This document shows, piece by piece, positions 15,695 through 24,593 of a DNA stretch of 64,000 bases. The position numbers and the translations under genes were made by a program. This DNA is from an uncultured Lachnospiraceae bacterium (GTDB lineage Bacteria; Bacillota; Clostridia; Lachnospirales; Lachnospiraceae): the NCBI GenBank assembly GCA_910577645.1, contig CAJTOL010000001.1:248001-312000 (forward strand), written 5' to 3'. Within the stretch, counting starts at the first letter, position 1, and each line of letters opens with the position of its first letter. The notes under the pieces were generated by a model. It was not told where the DNA came from and did no database searches. It was given only the letters and a program-made list of their open reading frames with translations.

Positions 15695-18600
15695 ATGAAT
15701 ATAACCAAAACCGTATTAAAACGCCCGGTCACCACGGTCCTGTGTGTTCTGTGCCTGATGGTGTTCGGTTTCATTTCCCTGTTTTCCTCCACCATGGAGC
15801 TGACTCCGGAAATGAACATGCCTATGATGGTAATCAGTACTGTCTATGTGGGAGCAAGTCCGGAAGATGTGGATGAGCTTTTGACTAAGCCTGTAGAAAA
15901 TGAGGTGGGACAGCTAAGTGGTGTGGATTCCATTACCTCTGTTTCCAGTGAAAATTCTTCCATGGTGCTGTTGCAGTACGACTACGGCACGGATATGGAT
16001 AAGGCGTATTCGGATTTGAAAAAGAAGATTGATGCTTTAGAGAGTTCCCTGCCGGAGGACGCTATGGACCCGGTTATTATGGAATTTGACATTAACAGCA
16101 GCCCGTCTATGATGATGACGGTCAACAATTCCGGTGTCAATAATCTCTACAATTATGTTGAGGACACCATTGTGCCGGAACTGGAGAAGATTTCCAGTAT
16201 TGCCAGCGTGGAGCTGTCGGGAGGCCAGGAAGAATATGTGCGGATCCAGCTGATTCCGGAAAAACTGGCGCAATACCATCTTTCTATTAACTCTGTGGCA
16301 ACTGCAGTCTCCAGCGCCAGCTTTTCTATTCCGGCAGGCTCTACAGAAGTGGGAAGTCAGAAGTTAACCGTGTCTGCCGGCGTTGCCTATGATACGGTAG
16401 ACAGCCTGAAGGAGATTCCTATTACCATTCCCAGCGGGGACATTGTCTATTTGGATGATATCGCTATTGTAGGCAGCACTGTAAAGGAGACTTCCAGCAT
16501 TGGGCGCTATAATGGAGAGGACACGGTTTCTGTCAGCATCCAGAAGCAGCAGAAAAGCAGTGCCCAGGAGGTATCAAGGGAAGTTTCCAAGCTTATGAAT
16601 AAGCTGAAAGCGTCTGACGAAAATCTGGATATGATAGTGGTTTATGATGCCAGTGATCAGATAGAAGGAGCATTGACTTCCGTATTCCAGACCATGATTT
16701 TGGCAGTAGTGGTTTCCATGCTTATTATTTTTGTGTTTTTTGGAGATATGAAAGCGTCTCTTATCGTTGGAACCTCTATACCGATCTCCATTATGGCGGC
16801 CCTGGTTCTTATGTATTTAATGGGATTTTCCTTAAATATTATTACCATGAGCGCCTTGGTGCTGGGGGTAGGCATGATGGTAGACAATTCCATCGTAGTT
16901 TTGGAGAGTTGCTTCCGCTCTACCAAAGGCCATGGATTTTTAGAATACCGCACCGCGGCCCTGGAAGGAAGCGGCGTTGTACTCCAGTCTATTATCGGCT
17001 CCACTGCCACCACCTGCGTAGTGTTCCTTCCCCTGGCATTTTTAGCGGGAATGAGCGGTCAGATGTTTAAACCTTTGGGATTTACTATTATTTTCTGTAT
17101 GGTAGCGTCTCTGATTTCCGCTATGACCATTGTCCCGTTGTGTTATGCGTTTTATCGTCCAAAAGAAAGAGAAAAAGCGCCTGCGTCTGCGGCAGTCCGG
17201 GTAATGCAGTCCGGTTACCGGAATATTATGGAGTCCATTCTTCCTAAGAAAAAGACGGTTATGTTTATAACGGTTGGCCTTTTAATCCTTTCCTTTGTTA
17301 TGGCTACCCAGCTCCGCTCCGAAATGATCCCGGCCAGCGATGAGGGAACCATTAATGTGTCAGTGGAAATGAGGCCGGGGGTTAACATAGAGAAAGCAGA
17401 GACAATCCTGACAGAGATTGAGAGCCTGATTACCGCAGATGAGGATCTGGATTCCTATATGCTGACCTACGGCGGATCCGGTATGATGGGCGCGGGCATG
17501 GGAGGAGGCGGAAGTATTACTGCCTACTTAAAAGACGACAGAAAACGGGAAACCAGTGAAGTCACAAGGGAATGGAAATCGTTATTAAGTACAGTAGATG
17601 ACTGCAACATCACAGTAACCGAGAGCAATACCATGTCCAGCTTTACCGTGAGCGATACCTATCAGGTGATCCTCCAGAGCACCGAATATGATGAGCTGAA
17701 AAAAGTTTCCGATCAGATTGCAGAAGATTTAAAAGCCAGGCCAGAGATTGCCAAAGTTCACTCAAGCCTGGAAAATGCCGCGCCGGTTGTGAAGCTTCAT
17801 ATTAATTCCGTAAAGGCGGGAACAGAAGGGCTAACCCCGGCTATGATTGCCGGGACGGTCAACCAGATGCTCAGCGGCGTGGATGCCACCACTCTGGAAG
17901 TAAACGGCAATGAGGTGGATGTGCGGGTGGAATATCCGGCAGATGATTATAAAACCATTGATCAGCTGGAGGGAATTATGCTGACCACTCCCACCGGCAG
18001 TTCTGTGGCATTAACGGATGTGGCGGATATAGCTTTTGAAGACAGCCCGTCCAGCATTACCAGAAGCAACAAGCAGTACCAGGTAACCATTTCCGCAGAA
18101 TATGCCAAAATGGATGACAAGGGAAGACAGGCAGCCAGGATTGACAACCAGCTTTTTGAAACGGTGGTAAAGCCAAATATGACCCAGGGGATCTCCGTTG
18201 CCACCAATGACCTGATTGAGATGATGAACGAAGAGTTCGGGGCATTGGGACAGGCGATTTTACTGGCCGCCTTTCTGGTATTTGTAGTAATGGCCGCCCA
18301 GTTTGAGTCTCCTAAGTTTTCCTTTATGGTTATGACCACCATTCCTTTCAGCTTGATTGGTTCCTTTGGGCTTTTGTGGTTTATCGATGTTTCTATCAGC
18401 ATGCCGTCTTTGTTGGGCTTCCTTATGCTGGTGGGTACAGTAGTAAACAACGGTATTCTTTATGTAGATACGGTAAACCAATACAGGAGTACTATGGATA
18501 TGAAAACTGCCCTTATCGAAGCAGGCGCTACCCGTCTGCGTCCCATCCTGATGACTACCCTCACTACTATTGTGGCAATGATCCCTATGGCGCTGGCCTT

Positions 18601-18745
18601 TGGCGACAGCGGCGAGATGATGCAGGGGTTAGGATTGGTAGATGTGGGCGGCCTGGTAGCATCTACCATTTTATCCCTATTGATGCTTCCGGTTTATTAT
18701 AGTATTATGAACCGTAAGAAAAAGAGGGAACCCAACTATGATTGA
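15695..18745 (+). CDS. RND-family efflux pump (HAE-type permease)
   Basis: A 1016-residue RND transporter with the duplicated layout of one N-terminal helix, a large extracytoplasmic domain and a helix bundle, twice. The N-terminus (VLKRPVTTVLCVLCLMVFGF) and the PVENEVGQLSGV segment are typical. The fourth-helix proton-relay segment reads GVGMMVDNSIVVLE, with one Asp followed by Asn rather than the Asp-Asp pair of AcrB. Length is normal for HAE family pumps (about 1000-1050). Closest known Gram-positive analogue by description is the SwrC/YerP type of Bacillus. It uses the proton gradient to export drugs or amphiphiles. The ATG has an AAGGAGG site. Confidence 0.94.
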   Translation: MNITKTVLKRPVTTVLCVLCLMVFGFISLFSSTMELTPEMNMPMMVISTVYVGASPEDVDELLTKPVENEVGQLSGVDSITSVSSENSSMVLLQYDYGTDMDKAYSDLKKKIDALESSLPEDAMDPVIMEFDINSSPSMMMTVNNSGVNNLYNYVEDTIVPELEKISSIASVELSGGQEEYVRIQLIPEKLAQYHLSINSVATAVSSASFSIPAGSTEVGSQKLTVSAGVAYDTVDSLKEIPITIPSGDIVYLDDIAIVGSTVKETSSIGRYNGEDTVSVSIQKQQKSSAQEVSREVSKLMNKLKASDENLDMIVVYDASDQIEGALTSVFQTMILAVVVSMLIIFVFFGDMKASLIVGTSIPISIMAALVLMYLMGFSLNIITMSALVLGVGMMVDNSIVVLESCFRSTKGHGFLEYRTAALEGSGVVLQSIIGSTATTCVVFLPLAFLAGMSGQMFKPLGFTIIFCMVASLISAMTIVPLCYAFYRPKEREKAPASAAVRVMQSGYRNIMESILPKKKTVMFITVGLLILSFVMATQLRSEMIPASDEGTINVSVEMRPGVNIEKAETILTEIESLITADEDLDSYMLTYGGSGMMGAGMGGGGSITAYLKDDRKRETSEVTREWKSLLSTVDDCNITVTESNTMSSFTVSDTYQVILQSTEYDELKKVSDQIAEDLKARPEIAKVHSSLENAAPVVKLHINSVKAGTEGLTPAMIAGTVNQMLSGVDATTLEVNGNEVDVRVEYPADDYKTIDQLEGIMLTTPTGSSVALTDVADIAFEDSPSSITRSNKQYQVTISAEYAKMDDKGRQAARIDNQLFETVVKPNMTQGISVATNDLIEMMNEEFGALGQAILLAAFLVFVVMAAQFESPKFSFMVMTTIPFSLIGSFGLLWFIDVSISMPSLLGFLMLVGTVVNNGILYVDTVNQYRSTMDMKTALIEAGATRLRPILMTTLTTIVAMIPMALAFGDSGEMMQGLGLVDVGGLVASTILSLLMLPVYYSIMNRKKKREPNYD

Positions 18746-18779
18746 CGCATGCCCGGTCAGGGGCATGGAGGAGGAGCAT

Positions 18780-19943
18780 ATGAAACGTTTACATAGCATG
18801 GCGGCTTTAAGCCTGGCAGCGGCTTTGGCCGCGTCGGTAACCGGGCAGGCCCTGGCTGGCAGCCCAGAGTTTGCCTACACACCGGAAAAATGGTCTACTC
18901 TCAGGGATAATAAGCTGGAATATGGGGAGATTGCGGATCTGGTTCATGAATATAACCCCACGGTGCTCAACAATCAGGCTTCCTACGAGCAAAACCGGGA
19001 GGGAGATTTAGGGCGCAGCGACGGCGATATTGCGGCCAGCTATCGCAACAGCGCTCAGCAGATTTATCAGCAGATTGAGATGATGGATCCGGACAGTCCT
19101 ACGTATGACACTACGGTCCTTACTCTGGAGCAGCAGGCCAAGGCCCTGGAGGCCAGCGCCACGTCGGCAGAGGTCGGAAACTTTGGTATGCAGACTCAGA
19201 ATAAGCAGGCAGAGGCCACAATTGTGGCCTCCACCAAGACTCTGATGATCACCTACCACCAGCTTTTGCTGAATCTGGATTTATCTAAAAAGAACCTGGA
19301 GCTGCTGAAAAGCCAGTATGAGGCAGTACAACGCAAAGCAGCTGTGGGGATGGCAACACAGATGGAGGTGCTGAACGCAAAAAGCGCTATAGAAAATGGC
19401 GAGATGAACATTTTAACGACAGAAAAGCAGATCCGCACCACCAAACAGAGCATGTGTTTAGCAACCGGGTGGGCCTATAACGCTAATCCAGAGATTGGAG
19501 AGCTTCCTTCTGTAAGTATAGAAGACATTCTGGCAATCGATTTGGAGGCAGATAAAGAAACAGCAGTAAAAAACAATTTTACTTTGTCTGTAAACCGCCA
19601 CCGCCTCAGCAGCACCAGAGTCCCGGAATCTAAGGAAACCCTGGAAGAAACCATTGCAAATAATGAATCTCAGATTCGTTCTTCTGTAACCAGCAGCTAC
19701 CAGGCCCTTCTCCAGGCCCAGGCAGATTATGAACAGGCCCAGACAGAGCTTGCGCTGGCCCAGAAACAGGCAGATACGGCAGCCCTCAATTTGTCTATCG
19801 GCAATCTGAGCCAATTGGAATATCAGCAGCAGGCATATGCTCTGGAAGGTGCCAGGATCTCCGCCCGGCTTAAAGAGATGGCTGTGCTTCAGGCTTATGA
19901 GACCTACAAGAGCGGCGTGGCAGGACTGGCTTCTGCAGGATAA
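18780..19943 (+). CDS. TolC-family-like efflux component, copy 1
   Basis: A 387-residue secreted protein. The chosen ATG (18780) has a GGAGGAGG site and begins a signal peptide (MKRLHSMAALSLAAALAASV, then TGQALAGS); an upstream in-frame Met lacks a site. The mature protein is almost all helical coiled coil with Gln/Ala-rich heptads (YEQAQTELALAQKQADTAAL), in the duplicated pattern of TolC/OMF proteins, and contains GMATQMEVLNAKSAIENGEM, typical of the family. It is shorter than TolC (about 470), and I saw no clear beta-strand barrel insertions. It is a paralogue of the next gene. Confidence 0.8.
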   Translation: MKRLHSMAALSLAAALAASVTGQALAGSPEFAYTPEKWSTLRDNKLEYGEIADLVHEYNPTVLNNQASYEQNREGDLGRSDGDIAASYRNSAQQIYQQIEMMDPDSPTYDTTVLTLEQQAKALEASATSAEVGNFGMQTQNKQAEATIVASTKTLMITYHQLLLNLDLSKKNLELLKSQYEAVQRKAAVGMATQMEVLNAKSAIENGEMNILTTEKQIRTTKQSMCLATGWAYNANPEIGELPSVSIEDILAIDLEADKETAVKNNFTLSVNRHRLSSTRVPESKETLEETIANNESQIRSSVTSSYQALLQAQADYEQAQTELALAQKQADTAALNLSIGNLSQLEYQQQAYALEGARISARLKEMAVLQAYETYKSGVAGLASAG

Positions 19944-19954
19944 GGGGGCAGACT

Positions 19955-21151
19955 ATGAAATCAATGAGATTTACCTTCCGCTTTGCGGGGGCAACCCTGG
20001 CAGCGGCCGCCGGTTTAAGCCTGTGGGCTCCGGTTAAGCCTTTTTATCTTTTGCAGTCAAAAGCAGCAGTACAGCAGCCGGAAGGATATGACGATGAAAA
20101 ATGGGCGCGCCTTTTGGACGATACTTTAGAATATGAAGAGATTCCGGATTTAATAGAATATTTTAACCCTTCCTATCGGGCGGCAGCCGATACAGTGGAG
20201 AGCAACCTGAAGGATTCTTATGAATTGGTTGAAAAGATGAGGGAGGACGGAAAAGAATACCGCCAGCAGGCCAAAGGCCTGGAGGCAGAAGGGGATCAGA
20301 TCTATTCTGCCCAGTATAAGGCTATGGGAAGAAGCCTGTCCTCCGCCGCCAGCACCATGGAAAAGGCGCTGGATAAGCAGGCCAGGAGACTGGATCAGAA
20401 TACCCTGGCTCCGATACGCTACCAGCTAAGCTCTGCAGTCCAGTCCCTGTTTATCGGCTGCAAGCAGATGGAGGTTAACAGAGAGATGTTGGAGAAGGTG
20501 GTAGCGCTTTACACAGATATGCTGTCCATGTCCAATACCCAAAGCGGAATCGGTATGGCAACTTCCACGGATCTTCTTTCAGCCCAGGTAAGCTTAACCT
20601 CCGCCAAGAACCAGCTTTCTACTTTGAATAACAGTATGGACTCCCTGCGCCGGACCCTGATCATGCTTACAGGGTGGGATTACACCGACAACCCCACCCT
20701 GGGGGAGGTGCCCCAACCGGATATGAGCCAGATAGATACCATTGACCGGGAAGCAGATAAGGTACAGGCGATTGCCTATAATCAGGAAATCATCAGCCTG
20801 AAAAACACCAAAAAAGAAAACCGTACCATAAAAGATATTCATTCCAAAGAGCGCAGCGTTACAGAGGCAGAAGAACAGCTTCGCAGCAATATGGACACGC
20901 TGTACTATAATCTGCTGGAAAAGCGGGCCGCGCTTCAGTCTGCTGAGACTGCCTTTTCCCAGGCAGAGCTGACCTGGCAGGGCAATCAGCGCAGATATCA
21001 GCTGGGAATGTTGGGAAGAATTGAATATCTGAGTACGGAAATCCAGTATGTCCAGGCGAAAGCCGCCAGAGACACTGCCCGGATGAATATGCTCCAGGCC
21101 CTTAATGAGTATAACTGGGCGCTTAAGGGCGTAGTACCGGCAGAGATTTAG
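19955..21151 (+). CDS. TolC-family-like efflux component, copy 2
   Basis: A 398-residue paralogue of the preceding protein, 11 bases downstream. It has a signal-like N-terminus (FRFAGATLAAAAGLSLWAPV). Its mature start EKWARLLDDTLEYEEIPDLI aligns with EKWSTLRDNKLEYGEIADLV in copy 1, and its GIGMATSTDLLSAQVSLTSA aligns with the corresponding copy-1 segment. It ends with a QYVQAKAARDTARMNMLQAL helix. Tandem duplication is evident. Its last 4 bases overlap the 3' end of spoIIR on the other strand. Without an outer membrane, the pair may form a heteromeric duct in the wall or have another envelope role; that is inference. Confidence 0.8.
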   Translation: MKSMRFTFRFAGATLAAAAGLSLWAPVKPFYLLQSKAAVQQPEGYDDEKWARLLDDTLEYEEIPDLIEYFNPSYRAAADTVESNLKDSYELVEKMREDGKEYRQQAKGLEAEGDQIYSAQYKAMGRSLSSAASTMEKALDKQARRLDQNTLAPIRYQLSSAVQSLFIGCKQMEVNREMLEKVVALYTDMLSMSNTQSGIGMATSTDLLSAQVSLTSAKNQLSTLNNSMDSLRRTLIMLTGWDYTDNPTLGEVPQPDMSQIDTIDREADKVQAIAYNQEIISLKNTKKENRTIKDIHSKERSVTEAEEQLRSNMDTLYYNLLEKRAALQSAETAFSQAELTWQGNQRRYQLGMLGRIEYLSTEIQYVQAKAARDTARMNMLQALNEYNWALKGVVPAEI

Positions 21152-21768
21152 AATGTGCTGTTCCACCATTCTGACAGCCGGAAGGATATTTGAATGTCAG
21201 GATGGGAGGCGAAGAGAGAAGAATAGTCTTCTTCCGCCAGCATACCGGCAAGCTGAGCCTTAGAGGAATCCGGCACAACAGCGGCAGTATCGCTTACAAA
21301 ACACAGAGACGGATAGAGGACGCACCACCAGTTGCGTCCTTTTCCTGTTCCCAGGATCACCCGGACAGCGTCGTAATCCCCGGCAGGAAACAGCATGTCG
21401 CCATAGGATTTGGTGGGAAAATGACTGACTCCTACTTCTATGGAGGACTCATAGTCAAAGCCCCGACTATGGATAAAGTCATCTGCTGCTTTTTCCAGTT
21501 CAGACTTATGTAAATTAATATAGGAAGTGAGAGCTTCTTTGGAAGACGCCTGGCCGTCTGTACCTTTTTCAATTTCTTTTAACAAAAGTGAGCGGACCTG
21601 CAGCTTTAATTCCTGATCCTCCCGGCGGTTGCTGTCTCCAATAACGTGAAAGCGCAGTACATTTTCTCTGATCCTGCCTGCCAGAGCCTGATCCCTGCCG
21701 CTTAACTGTACCAGCCACAGCGTCAGCGCTGCCAGAAAAAAAACGGCTCCGATTTTCATATTTTTCAT
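21148..21768 (-). CDS. spoIIR: stage II sporulation protein R
   Basis: A 206-residue SpoIIR, the forespore-secreted signal that triggers SpoIIGA to process pro-sigma-E in the mother cell. Seen: an N-terminal membrane/signal segment (KIGAVFFLAALTLWLVQ), IRENVLRFHVIGDSNRREDQ near residues 34-54 (LRFHVIANSD-like in the family), KLQVRSLLL, and GNWWCV-like GRNWWCVLYPSLCF near residue 150. Length is typical. ATG at 21766-21768 has an AGGAGG site 10 bases upstream. No clear sigma-F promoter was found. It establishes that the organism belongs to a sporulating lineage. Confidence 0.95.
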   Translation of the reverse strand: MKNMKIGAVFFLAALTLWLVQLSGRDQALAGRIRENVLRFHVIGDSNRREDQELKLQVRSLLLKEIEKGTDGQASSKEALTSYINLHKSELEKAADDFIHSRGFDYESSIEVGVSHFPTKSYGDMLFPAGDYDAVRVILGTGKGRNWWCVLYPSLCFVSDTAAVVPDSSKAQLAGMLAEEDYSSLFASHPDIQISFRLSEWWNSTF

Positions 21769-21801
21769 AGGGTAATTTCCTCCTGTCTATTAAGATTTGT
21801 A

Positions 21802-21829
21802 TTGTAATTGTTGACACCTGTGGTATAAT
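21802..21829 (+). promoter_or_regulatory. promoter of ddl-murI
   Basis: TTGTAA at 21802-21807, a 16-base spacer and TATAAT at 21824-21829. A TTGACA nearby at 21811 is too close to the -10 to serve. Confidence 0.55.
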
Positions 21830-21896
21830 TTAGACACGTGTGAAATAAAAATAATCACCGGGTCTTGCCGGGAATTCAGATAGGAGATACATAATT

Positions 21897-22961
21897 ATGA
21901 AAAAGAAGACAATAGCGGTGCTGTTTGGCGGCCAATCCTCTGAGCACGTGGTATCCTGTATGTCCGCCGCCAATATAGTAGCCCAGATTGATAGAAACAA
22001 ATACGAACTTTTGCTTATCGGGATTACGGAGGAAGGCCGGTGGCTGAAGGCAGATTCTCCGGAAGACATCCAAAACGGAAGTTGGAAGGAAAGCCGGATT
22101 GAAGCTGCTATTCTTCCGGACGCCACCAAAAAATCTGTATTAATAAAGGACGGCGATTCCTGGCAGGAAATCTCCGTAGACGTTGCGTTTCCGGTACTTC
22201 ACGGACTCTACGGTGAGGACGGTACGATCCAGGGGCTTCTGGAGCTGGCCCAGATTCCCTATGTGGGATGCGGGGTACTGGCATCTGCAGTATCCATGGA
22301 TAAGCTTTATACGAAAATTATTGTAGACGCGCTGGGAATCCGCCAGGCGGCCTATGAGCCGGTTTTCCGGGGGCAGCTTTCGGAGATGGACCAGGTGGTA
22401 GAGCGGGTGGAAAGCCGGTTCTCTTATCCGGTCTTTATTAAGCCCAGCAATGCCGGATCCTCCAAAGGCGTTACCAAAGCGGAAAACAGAGAGGCGCTGA
22501 TAGCCGGACTGGAGGAAGCGGCCCGCCATGACAGAAAGATTCTGGTAGAAGAAGCCATAGTTGGCCGGGAAGTAGAGTGCGCGGTCTTTGGAGGCGGAGC
22601 GGAACCGGTGGCCGCCTCAGGCGTAGGGGAGATTTTGGCTGCCGCTGATTTTTATGATTTTGATTCAAAATATTACAATGCAGAGTCCAAAACGGTTACA
22701 GATCCGGAACTTCCTGGCAATGCTTCTGAAATTATCAGTAAAAATGCCGCCGCTATCTTTAAAGCCGTGGACGGCTATGGATTGGCCCGGGTAGACTTTT
22801 TTGTAAAGCAGGACGGGGAAGTGGTATTTAATGAGATTAACACCATGCCCGGATTTACCGCTATCAGTATGTATCCCATTCTGTGGGAGGCAAGAGGCAT
22901 TGACAAAAAGACATTGGTAAACCGCCTGATTGACCACGGATTATCCCGTGGGAAGCAGTGA
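21897..22961 (+). CDS. ddl: D-alanine--D-alanine ligase
   Basis: A 354-residue ATP-grasp enzyme making D-Ala-D-Ala for peptidoglycan precursors. Seen: VLFGGQSSEHVVS at the N-terminus, PVLHGLYGEDGTIQGLLEL, KPSNAGSSKGVTKAEN as the ATP-binding loop, and the C-terminal metal-site segment ARVDFFVKQDGEVVFNEINT. The omega-loop residues near DFDSKYYNAESKT carry a Tyr-Tyr pair, which fits D-Ala rather than D-Lac specificity (the lactate ligases usually have another residue there); this is a soft inference. It is followed 20 bases later by murI, so two precursor genes are paired. Confidence 0.95.
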   Translation: MKKKTIAVLFGGQSSEHVVSCMSAANIVAQIDRNKYELLLIGITEEGRWLKADSPEDIQNGSWKESRIEAAILPDATKKSVLIKDGDSWQEISVDVAFPVLHGLYGEDGTIQGLLELAQIPYVGCGVLASAVSMDKLYTKIIVDALGIRQAAYEPVFRGQLSEMDQVVERVESRFSYPVFIKPSNAGSSKGVTKAENREALIAGLEEAARHDRKILVEEAIVGREVECAVFGGGAEPVAASGVGEILAAADFYDFDSKYYNAESKTVTDPELPGNASEIISKNAAAIFKAVDGYGLARVDFFVKQDGEVVFNEINTMPGFTAISMYPILWEARGIDKKTLVNRLIDHGLSRGKQ

Positions 22962-22981
22962 ATATCAGGAGGGAAGCCAAA

Positions 22982-23818
22982 ATGACAGAAAAAAATGAGT
23001 CAATCCGAAACGCTCCTATCGGCGTATTTGACTCCGGCGTAGGGGGATTAACAGTAGCGCGTGAAATTATCCGCCAGATGCCGGACGAAGGGATTATTTA
23101 CTTTGGCGATACTGCCCGGGTGCCCTACGGAAGTAAGTCTAAAGATACTATCATTCGCTATTCCAGGCAGATTATCCGTTTTTTAAAAACCAGACAGGTA
23201 AAGGCCATTGTAATTGCCTGCAACACAGCCAGCGCTTACGCTTTAGAGGAAGTGAAGAAGGAACTGGATATTCCCATTTTGGGAGTGATCCGGGCGGGAG
23301 CCGTCAGTGCGGTAAAGGCTACTCAAAACGGAAAAATAGGCATTATCGGGACAGAGGGAACCGTCCGCAGCGGGATTTACGAGACTGTAATCAAAGAGAT
23401 GATGCCACAGGCCAGGGTAACCGGAAAAGCCTGTCCCTTGCTGGTGCCTCTGGTAGAGGAGGGGCTTCTCCATGATTCTGTTACAGATGAAATTGCTTCC
23501 CGGTATTTAAGTGAATTAAAAGCAAAATACGTGGACACACTGGTTTTAGGCTGTACCCACTATCCCTTGCTGCGTTCAACTATAAAACGGCTTATGGGGG
23601 AAGCGGTGACCCTGATAAATCCGGCATATGAAACAGCCATTGAGTTGAAAAGCCTGTTAGAAAAAGAGGATTTAATCTGCTGCCCGGGTGTGTGCCGGAC
23701 AGAAGAAAGGTACCAGTTTTATGTAAGTGATCTGGCAGATAAATTTACCAATTTTGCATCCTCTATTCTTCCCCAGCAGGTAAAAGAAACCAAAAAGATT
23801 GATATTGAAAATTACTAG
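22982..23818 (+). CDS. murI: glutamate racemase
   Basis: A 278-residue enzyme converting L-Glu to D-Glu for peptidoglycan. The start at 22982 (MTEKNESIR) has an AGGAGGG site 8 bases upstream; an upstream alternative would add 8 residues without a good site. The two catalytic Cys motifs are present, VIACNTASAYAL near residue 80 and LGCTHYPLL near 190, as is PIGVFDSGVGGLTVAREI at the N-terminus. Pairs with ddl in what looks like one operon. Confidence 0.96.
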   Translation: MTEKNESIRNAPIGVFDSGVGGLTVAREIIRQMPDEGIIYFGDTARVPYGSKSKDTIIRYSRQIIRFLKTRQVKAIVIACNTASAYALEEVKKELDIPILGVIRAGAVSAVKATQNGKIGIIGTEGTVRSGIYETVIKEMMPQARVTGKACPLLVPLVEEGLLHDSVTDEIASRYLSELKAKYVDTLVLGCTHYPLLRSTIKRLMGEAVTLINPAYETAIELKSLLEKEDLICCPGVCRTEERYQFYVSDLADKFTNFASSILPQQVKETKKIDIENY

Positions 23819-23862
23819 GAACGATTTTGAATTATTTCTTCATCAGGAAGGCAGGAAAAAAT

Positions 23863-24309
23863 ATGACAAAAGACGTACTCATCACAGTTAGCGGCCTTCA
23901 ATCCATGGGCGGTGAGAGCGATAATATTCAAATTATTACTCCCGGAAGCTATTACCACAAAAATGGCAAACATTATATTATATATGATGAGGTAATAGAG
24001 GGATTTGACGGTATGGTCAAAAATACCATTAAAGTAGGAGAAGATACCATGGATGTAATCAAACACGGGATCTCCAGCGTTCACATGGTATTTGAAAAGG
24101 ATAAGAAACGCATTGCCTCCTACACCACTCCTATGGGGGAGATGATGATCGGCCTGAATACTACCGATATCCGGGTAGACCAGCAGGAACATGCCTTAAA
24201 AGTCCAGGTCAACTATTCCCTGGACATCAACTACCAGCATGTATCTGAGTGCAATATTGTAGTGGACGTCCAGTCTAAGGAACAGGCGGCAATTCATCTT
24301 ACAAGCTGA
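23863..24309 (+). CDS. DUF1934 domain-containing protein
   Basis: A 148-residue lipocalin-like beta-barrel protein of the DUF1934/YwiB type, often next to peptidoglycan or argS genes in Firmicutes; function unknown. It starts MTKDVLITVSG (ATG 23863) behind a GGCAGGA site. The alternating pattern (YYHKNGKHYIIYDEVIEG, then MVKNTIKVGEDTMDVIKHG) fits antiparallel strands with GEMMIGLNT near the end. It follows murI by 44 bases and ends the operon at an intrinsic terminator. Confidence 0.85.
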   Translation: MTKDVLITVSGLQSMGGESDNIQIITPGSYYHKNGKHYIIYDEVIEGFDGMVKNTIKVGEDTMDVIKHGISSVHMVFEKDKKRIASYTTPMGEMMIGLNTTDIRVDQQEHALKVQVNYSLDINYQHVSECNIVVDVQSKEQAAIHLTS

Positions 24310-24316
24310 GAGGGAA

Positions 24317-24354
24317 GGGAATCAGGCGGGTGAGAAGTCTGATTCCCGATTTTT
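24317..24354 (+). terminator. terminator of the ddl-murI-DUF1934 operon
   Basis: GGGAATCAG (24317-24325) pairs with CTGATTCCC (24339-24347), followed by GATTTTT. Confidence 0.85.
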
Positions 24355-24410
24355 GTCAATAATGGACGAAAAAATAACTGAATAAACACTGAATAAAATA
24401 TTGCTGATGA

Positions 24411-24593
24411 AGGATAGAAGATACGGCAATTGGATTTGGCTTTGGAAAAGAGAACAAAATTTGTGGGAAACCCGCCGGGAGGTATTCAGAAGACAAACCG
24501 GACAAATGCAAAACCGGGGAATGTGAAGAGGCGTGTCTGTTTTTTGAGGATATCTATTACGGAAGAGTGCAACGAAAAGGAGGAAGCGTATGA
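24411..24593 (+). pseudogene. Cys-rich small ORF without a usable start, coupled to the next gene
   Basis: An open frame of 60 codons ending at TGA 24591-24593, whose stop overlaps the ATG of the next gene (GTATGA). The reading looks protein-like: FGKENKICGKPAGRY, then DKPDKCKTGECEEACLFFED and IYYGRVQRKGG, with four Cys (C-x14-C-x4-C-x3-C) that could bind metal. No ATG, GTG or TTG exists in frame upstream; an ATG at 24407 is in another frame and would need a shift near 24430. It may be a frame-shifted or decayed gene, a gene with a rare ATT/ATA start, or a sequencing indel. Function unknown. Confidence 0.35.

Noticed and set aside
21811..21829. TTGACA and TATAAT before ddl as a promoter pair
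   Set aside because: They are only 7 bases apart; the -10 is better paired with TTGTAA at 21802.
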